DNA of 64,000 nt from Siphonodentalium dalli (taxonomy: Eukaryota > Mollusca > Scaphopoda > Gadilida > Siphonodentaliidae). The stretch lies in the NCBI GenBank assembly GCA_032622095.1, contig CP136061.1, forward strand, positions 219,575,148-219,639,147, written 5' to 3'. The notes beneath the pieces are model-generated. The model worked only from the letters and a program-made list of their open reading frames with translations, was not told the origin of the DNA and made no database searches. Below, in pieces: positions 58,353-64,000 of the stretch. A program made the translations under genes and the position numbers. Numbering within the stretch: position 1 is the first letter of the stretch; each line of letters starts with the position of its first letter.

Positions 58353-59638
58353 TAGTCCAGTGCATTTATGAGAAAAAATATGTTTTTAGCTGGAATAAGT
58401 ACACAAACCCTCTATAAACAACATATTAATATCAACAAGAATCGGGAAATTGGTAAATTTTGCGAACTCAATTTGGGGAAATTTGGTCAAATTGTCAATT
58501 TATGAATTGTCAGGGATGTATATAAACTATTTGTTTAAGTATTCTAGATTGAACAAATTGTCATGGAGTTAACAAAACAACAATTGAAGGAAATCAACTT
58601 ATGGCCCCATGAACCATTAGTCTTAACTAGTTTCCAAAAATGCCATTTTGGTGCATTTTTGTCTGTTCTAAATGATTTTGTGGCATAAATAGAAAAAAAA
58701 ACAAAGGGTGTTAAATATTGAACATTATTTGAACTTTCTGTCCACAATACTTTAGTGTTGAAAAGATAGCATTACACTAGCATTGGACTCCAAACGTTGG
58801 TATAGAGATAGGGGATATCACAAAAGGCAAACTTATCACATTGCAGCCATTTGAGACATATATTGTATTATTCCAGTTTATGTTTACCCTTGTTGCGCTA
58901 CATTACAGCTTAACACCTTACTGGAAGTTTATTAGAATGATAAAGTATCGTTATATAAAAACAATCCCAAAGTGCCAATTTGACATTTCACTGCCAAATT
59001 ATGACAAAAATGTTTATAACTCTGTCAATTAACATAAACCAAGGAAGTGATAAATTATGTATGAAAGAACAATACATGCCGAAGCTGTTAAAATTTAAGT
59101 TTTATGCTTCAAGATGCATGTTTTCAAAGTTTTTGTTGATATGCTTTCCCCTACCCCATTTTCCGCCAAATTTGGAGTAAGTTCCCGAAAGATGAGTGAA
59201 ATCCAGTGACATTCATTGGTATACATTTAAATGCTATTTTCTCAAACAATTCCGATCAGAGGTGACGGTTTTTTTTTTTGCACTGGTGGTTTGGGGGGGG
59301 TGGGGCTAACCCCGGGATGGTCGAAAGGGCCGATATGCCCTTTCTTTCACCCACCAAGAGCTGACGGTTCGGACGAGGCCAGGTTTTAAGCCGAATAATA
59401 ATTGTACATCATTTCAGGGAAAGGAACGACCCGTTTGCTGAAATAATAGAAAGTGTTCATATACTTCAATGTTCAGTGACTGAATGCAAAGAGATTGGGC
59501 TTACATATGTGTTCTTTGTGGCTGCTTTATTATTCTTCATTGTAAGATATGGGGGCATGTTATAATATGTAATGCAAAACTTAAATAAAACAGTTTGACT
59601 CAAATGAAGCTCCCTCTCATGTTCTGAAGTTAAAACTC
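58353..59638. other. Remaining intron sequence, nothing recognised
   Basis: AT-rich with a G-run near 59290-59303 (GGTGGTTTGGGGGGGGTGGG). I see no exon or repeat. Confidence 0.4.
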
Positions 59639-59724
59639 GCTTATAAATGTGAGCTTACCACCAAGGGGTGCTGCAATAACAGCTTATAAATGTTAGCTTA
59701 CCACCAAGGGGTGCTGCAATAACA
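59639..59724 (-). repeat. 43-bp tandem duplication of an exon-intron boundary
   Basis: Unit 59639-59681 and unit 59682-59724 differ at one base (GTGAGC versus GTTAGC on the plus strand). On the minus strand each unit has the exon end GCACCCCTTGGTG and the donor GTAAGC, so the 5' splice site is present twice. Confidence 0.92.
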
Positions 59725-60213
59725 GCCGCAATCCCGTGTGTCGTGAGAACAACACCTGTACCAAGCGCATAGGTACGCGTTGTCGCAAGTTCATATACCA
59801 CAAGATATCTGAATGCCGCATTGGCTCCATGGAAGAATCCGACTAAACTGCAGACCGCTAAGTGGCCATATAATGATGTCACTAACGGCAGAAGTGTCAC
59901 AGCCAGACCCAATAGCACAAGTATCACGGATTGATGGTAGAGTGAATGCAATTTTGTTCTTATCGATCCGTGTAGGAACCCGTCGGCGAAGCGTCCAAAC
60001 ATACTGAAGATGGAGTATAACATAACCGCTAGCGTCCCTGTCCATTCATCGAATCCAGAAGAAACGGAGTTGTCTGTCACGAAGAGGGCCACGGCAACCA
60101 TGTACGTGTCACCAACGAGCAAGTTGCATGCGTACATCAAAAAGTACTTAGACTTGAATAGATCGGAGCATATTCCACATGATGTTTCTGGAGTCTGTTT
60201 TTCTTGTTTATTC
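59702..60213 (-). CDS. SLC16 (monocarboxylate transporter)-like gene, penultimate exon
   Basis: 512-nt exon with acceptor TACATATTGCAG above 60213 and donor GTAAGC below 59702. The reading frame enters after two bases of a split codon and leaves after one, matching the last exon at 51687-51904. It begins with a polar loop (NKQEKQTPETSCGICSDLFK), then TM7 (KYFLMYACNLLVGDTYMVA), TM8 with SMFGRFADGFLHG, TM9 (SVILVLLGLAVTLLPLV), TM10 with FHGANAAFRYLVVYEL, and TM11 ending HGIAAVIAAPLG. The GR-x2-DG pattern after TM8 and the APLGG-W junction are SLC16 features. This is the C-terminal half of a 12-helix carrier. The N-terminal exons would lie at higher coordinates and were not found before the Ty3 element, so they are probably beyond the window. 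Confidence 0.87.
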
Positions 60214-60930
60214 CTGCAATATGTAATAGAGTAGGATGTGTTCGATTTCAACCAAATTAGGAGCGATTATTCATGGTACCCTGGGTGATGTAACTTTTGA
60301 TTAAAAAAAAGAAAGAAAAAATTGTTGATTGAACAAGGAGTTCAATTATAATATTTATTTTTAAGTCATAATATTTAAATGGTCAAAATGTGGGTGAATC
60401 GCACAAAGGAGACGCAGACCCTAGAGCCAAAAGTGGCCACAGCCCCCAAACCGACCTGAATAAGGGGGGGGGGGGTGTTTCAGCTTGTCATAAATAATGG
60501 TGCGGATTGTTATCTAGTTATCTATAATGTGGATTTTAACATCGCATGCATGTATGAATATTACGGTTCTGCAAGCATTATATTGGCGTCAAATCCAAGT
60601 ATACTCTCGTTGTGCGTAAACTAAAATCTTCCTATCAGGATCGGCGTCATCTAAGAGGCAACATGACGTCACTAAGAGTTCAATTCAGTTCAGACTAATT
60701 GTGTTGGCACGCCAATAAAATATTATTCCATATAACTCGTCTCCACACAAGAGCATTAGTTCAAAGGTTATTTCTAACACACCGTATTATGAATTTATAT
60801 GTTGATATAATTTAAAGACCTTTTGAAATTGCTGTCAAAGTTAGGGAACCAAAATGTTATTGCCAATGTCGTCGAAGGAAAATAAATATACTATCATGGA
60901 TATTAGCTTTAAGGTTATTTCCTGAGTCAA
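60214..60930. other. Intron of the SLC16-like gene, no exon seen
   Basis: Contains a G-run near 60463-60475. I looked for the N-terminal DGGWGW-type motif of the family on the minus strand and did not find it here. Confidence 0.4.
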
Positions 60931-60934
60931 ATAC

Positions 60935-61155
60935 CTCGATAAATTATAACCCACGCAGTTACAAACGTCGTTCCTCTAAGTCACTTATAATTAAAATAGT
61001 TCATATTTCTTCGTCAATGTGTTTTTCAAGATTTATTGATCTTCCTCTAAGAGTGATAAATCTTCCTGAGCTTGTTATCTATCATTTTACATGTCCCATT
61101 TTTAGCAACAATTTAAATCATATGTGGTCGTGGAGAAACTATCGCGTTTGGAACT
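60935..61155 (+). mobile_element. Possible LINE C-terminal remnant
   Basis: With frame changes the plus strand reads SYKRRSSKSLIIKIVH, SRFIDLPLRVINLPEL and FSNNLNHMW. This order resembles the 'RSYRTRSSKKLIVK...FN.LP..' tail of jockey/CR1-type Pol. It is short and decayed. Confidence 0.35.
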
Positions 61156-61955
61156 AAATTTGACCCCGCTGTTCACATCCTTTACTTGGATATCCCCAGC
61201 CATATTCAATTGGGACTATGTTATAACCCAGGCTGTTAATACTGGTGATTTTCTTCGACCTGATCCAAACCAAGGTGATTTGACATTGTGTCTGTAACGA
61301 CTCTAGTGTGAACATTTTATGGGAATACACCATTGCTTTACTAAATACTCATGCACAAGTAGTTTCCTTAGTAAACGTTCAGATAATAAATGCAACAAAC
61401 CTGCTATCTGAACATTTCCCCACCAATGAATGGGAATCGCTATGCACTTGTGTTAACTTTCCGTCTGCTCATTTCTAATGAACATCTCTCCAGACGAATA
61501 ATCAACAATACCAATATATACTTTTATTACTGAATGGGAGAATCTATTAAGTAATTAAGAGTTAAGAACTAGCAAAATATTCCACGCACGACCCGAGCAT
61601 CGAATTAAACTAAATAAAAGTGTATATGGGCACGGAAACAATGGTGAGTGCATTTACAAATATACATCGAAAATTTCACGAATTTGTCTGATGTTCATGT
61701 GGTAGAAAGATTATTATATCTTGGAGACGAGATGCCAAATTCTGAGAGGAAGATCGTCAATTTGGTTTGTCTTGGTGAGCAATATACATCGCGCTAACTA
61801 ATGCACCAATATTCTAAAATCGACATTAAATACTAACATGCTTCTCCAACATCAAAAATATCTAAATTGAGCTCTTAGAGACTTATTGTTGCCTCTTAAT
61901 GGACGCCGAACCTCTCAGAGGAAGATCCTAGTTCATGCAGTGTGACCCTTCCTAC
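61156..61955. other. Non-coding stretch, possible 3' flank or LTR of the Ty3 element
   Basis: No clear TG...CA LTR boundary was found. The phrase GAGAGGAAGAT occurs twice (about 61738 and 61916), but I cannot tie it to LTRs. Confidence 0.35.
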
Positions 61956-61960
61956 AATGT

Positions 61961-64000
61961 TTATAATTCTGTCGCGCTTAACCACTCCCTCTGATTGTGT
62001 CTGCTGTCGTAGGCATAATACTCCTTGGGCCTGACCCACCTCATCTGATATCGTTTCTTAGTTAAGTGGAATGGCTGTGATAACGTTGGAGGCATCGACA
62101 CCTCGATCACTGGAGGTGACGAATATTCGGGTACACAACTCAAATATCACAGTATCAGCTGGACGAGATCGTCGAAACGAAGTGCTTTCGGATGGTCGAG
62201 AAAATGTGCTTACACATGGTTGAAGGGAAGTGCTTTAGGATCTTCGAGATGATGTGCTTACACATGGTTGAAATGAAGTGCTTTCGGGTCTTCGAGATGA
62301 TGTGCTTACATATGGTTGAAAGGAAATGCTTTCAGATGGTCGGGATGATGTGCTTACATATGGTTGAAAGGAAATGCTTTCGGGTGGTCGAGATGATGTG
62401 CTTTCATGTGGTCGAGATGACGTGGTTTCTAATTTAAGTGCTTCCAAACGTGCCTTGTTATCACTCTTCCGCCTCACTCTGGATTCCTGATGAATTCAGA
62501 TGAGTATGTTAAATATGGTGCTTCATTCGCTACTTTCTTCTGCTCACACTTGTGACTTATCTTCATAATAGTCAGCTGATAGTATCGCGCATGTGGTTCG
62601 ACCTCTGATATATGGATTGGAATGTTGAACAGGCTACAATTGTACATCAGCTGGCTGTCAGGCATCTGAATTACATAAAGGTTTAAGGCACCATTAAAGT
62701 TAATGTTGAGAACCCCCAGTTGCCACCCTCTCCTCTGGAACAAACCTCTTCTCTTTCAGTATATAGTTTAAGTCTAGTTTTCTCTCTCATAATAATCCAT
62801 TGCCTACTTGAGTGGAGGAACAGAATATCCCCAACTTTTGGATATATTTGGAACTTGTGTGTCATAGTTCCATTATTTTCAATCACTAAAATTTGTCATA
62901 TTATGTCTCGCATGGTAATGCATTGGGTCCAATTTGTATTGCATGGTCTCAATGTATGTCGGGATCATCTCATCAGTTGTATTTATATCAGTCGGACCTC
63001 GTAGTGCATATGTCGGGTAGAGTAAGTCGGTAGGTATGTCAGCCGCCCTGGCCAACATAATCGTGCATGGGGTCAAACCAATACTTTCGTGAACTGATGC
63101 GCGATATGTCCATATGACGATTGGAAGGAATTTATCCCAATCCCGTTGCGATTTGGAAATATATTTTTCTAACATATCCTTGACAGTGCGATGCATGTAT
63201 TCTTAGTCCATAACTTTGGTGATAAAACGGTGATGTCCAAAACTGGTCAATGTGCAGGCATAGATACTGAACAATATAGTGTGTGCTCGAACTGTCGAGC
63301 ATGTGCACATGTCGTGGGATACCCATCTCGCAATAAATTACCTAAGAAATATTATAAGAATTATCTACCGTGGTAGCCTCTTGGTTTGGCATCCAGCAGG
63401 CGGAGGTCCACTGTGCGAAGCTATGATCAATGAATAATATATAACTGTTACCACTGTTTGTCTTGGTGAGGGGTCCAGCAATACAAAAGGTCACACGTTC
63501 CATGGGTGTTCCATCGGGTTTCATTTCACTGTTCATATTGGCACCTAGTTTTTATGTATTGGCATTTTGGAAATTTTTGCACAAGTAAGTGAGCTGAGTT
63601 ATAATGTCCTGTCCAATAGTATCATTCTCGCCAAAATGTTGGGGTAACTACCTGCCATTTCTGCCCCTCATCGTCGGAAATCCATTTCCGATATAATATA
63701 ACAAAGGTAACGTGTAACCGATCCCATTGGGCCCAATATGTCTTTATCTAATTTGAGAGTGGTGATACGTGATCTCATCTAGGTTTTCAATGTACTACTA
63801 TTTCCATGTGTTCACTGCAATATCGTTATCTGGCCTCTGTTCTTTAATCATGTAACTCTGTTGACAAATTAACATTCTGCTTTATCAATCTCTGTTGCCT
63901 TTCACAATGGTGACAGTTCACTGTGTCTTCTGAAAAGGCCATCCGCATTTGTATGGAGTTTGGTTTGCTTGTTCGATGCTGAATGGTGAAGTCGTAAGTG
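61961..64000 (-). mobile_element. Decayed Ty3/gypsy pol: RNase H end, integrase, C-terminal extension
   Basis: On the minus strand from the right edge: YDFTIQHR and, shifted, KLHTNADGLFRR (end of RNase H), followed by CHHC. Next comes LYRKWISDDEGQKWQVVTP. Then the integrase core with PMERVTFCIAGPLTKTNSGN SYILFIDH (63536-63342). The frame 63196-62879 has RTVKDMLEKYISKSQRDWDK FLP, WTYRASVHESIGLTP and DLLYP, the usual end of the core. FQIYPKVGDILFLHSS (GD-x-V-like, ~62850-62800) belongs to the C-terminal domain. Several frameshifts and stops (for example between the 63342 and 63196 frames) make it inactive. It continues outside the window. The 5' part (gag, protease, RT) is not seen. Confidence 0.85.
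62190..62440 (-). repeat. 48-bp minisatellite in the Ty3/gypsy C-terminal extension
   Basis: Five or so 48-bp units, each reading STSSRRPESTSFQPCV-like on the minus strand, in the strand and frame direction of the retrotransposon. Ser/Thr/Pro/Arg-rich, low complexity. One unit has a stop where Glu is expected (near 62237). Confidence 0.8.

Larger units (their letters stand above)
51905..59701 (-). other. Last intron of the SLC16-like gene, ~7.8 kb
   Basis: Bounded by a GTAAGC donor (59701-59696) and a TTTTAG acceptor (51906-51905). It is filled by a partial Helitron-like element (52021-52425), a head-to-tail Helitron-like array (52598-57953) and a LINE 3' fragment (57954-58352). The part 58353-59630 shows no recognisable element. 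Confidence 0.8.

Noticed and set aside
60214-61955. N-terminal exons of the SLC16-like gene
   Set aside because: No minus-strand reading with the DGGWGW-type start or TM1-TM6 pattern was found before the Ty3 element.

Overview
This is a eukaryotic, invertebrate-type genomic window: AT-rich, mostly non-coding and dense in transposable elements. It shows 3'-truncated and frameshifted LINE pieces, a Ty3/gypsy Pol fragment, TIR-flanked MITEs, Helitron-like elements, a tRNA-headed SINE-like repeat and several unnamed tandem arrays. Bilaterian gene types (two rhodopsin-class GPCRs and a monocarboxylate-transporter-like SLC16 gene) fit an animal. The mix of L1/Tx1-like and CR1-like LINEs with intronless GPCR genes would suit a lophotrochozoan such as a mollusc or annelid, but that placement is inference.

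Layout. 1-14 kb: SINE/LINE tails, a (CT)n microsatellite, a 1.24-kb Harbinger-like element with TAA target duplication, decayed LINE pieces, and two head-to-tail Helitron-like elements (12295-13644). 14.7-15.9 kb: intronless GPCR 1. 17.3-23.1 kb: a large palindrome centred on a mariner-like MITE that holds a LINE tail, one arm of a long-range inverted repeat (partner at 35.3-36.7 kb), a ~145-bp tandem array, and a second arm-plus-MITE copy. 23.6-27.2 kb: two LINEs in opposite orientation. 27-43 kb: tandem and dispersed repeats, a Helitron-like element, a TTAA-flanked MITE, and a decayed coding stretch with an 18-residue repeat. 44.8-51.3 kb: intronless GPCR 2, surrounded by a direct repeat pair and an inverted pair of TTAA MITEs. 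51.7-60.2 kb, minus strand: the last two exons of an SLC16-like gene. Their 7.8-kb intron contains an array of about seven Helitron-like elements joined end to end. 62-64 kb, minus strand: a Ty3/gypsy pol running off the right edge.

The three cellular genes are the functional content: two seven-helix receptors, probably for peptides or small ligands, and a 12-helix carboxylate-type transporter. They do not form an operon or an obvious pathway. The most interesting structures are the seamless Helitron array with its repeated GCGCATGCGC sites, the MITE-centred palindrome, and a 43-bp duplication that doubles the 5' splice site of the SLC16 exon.
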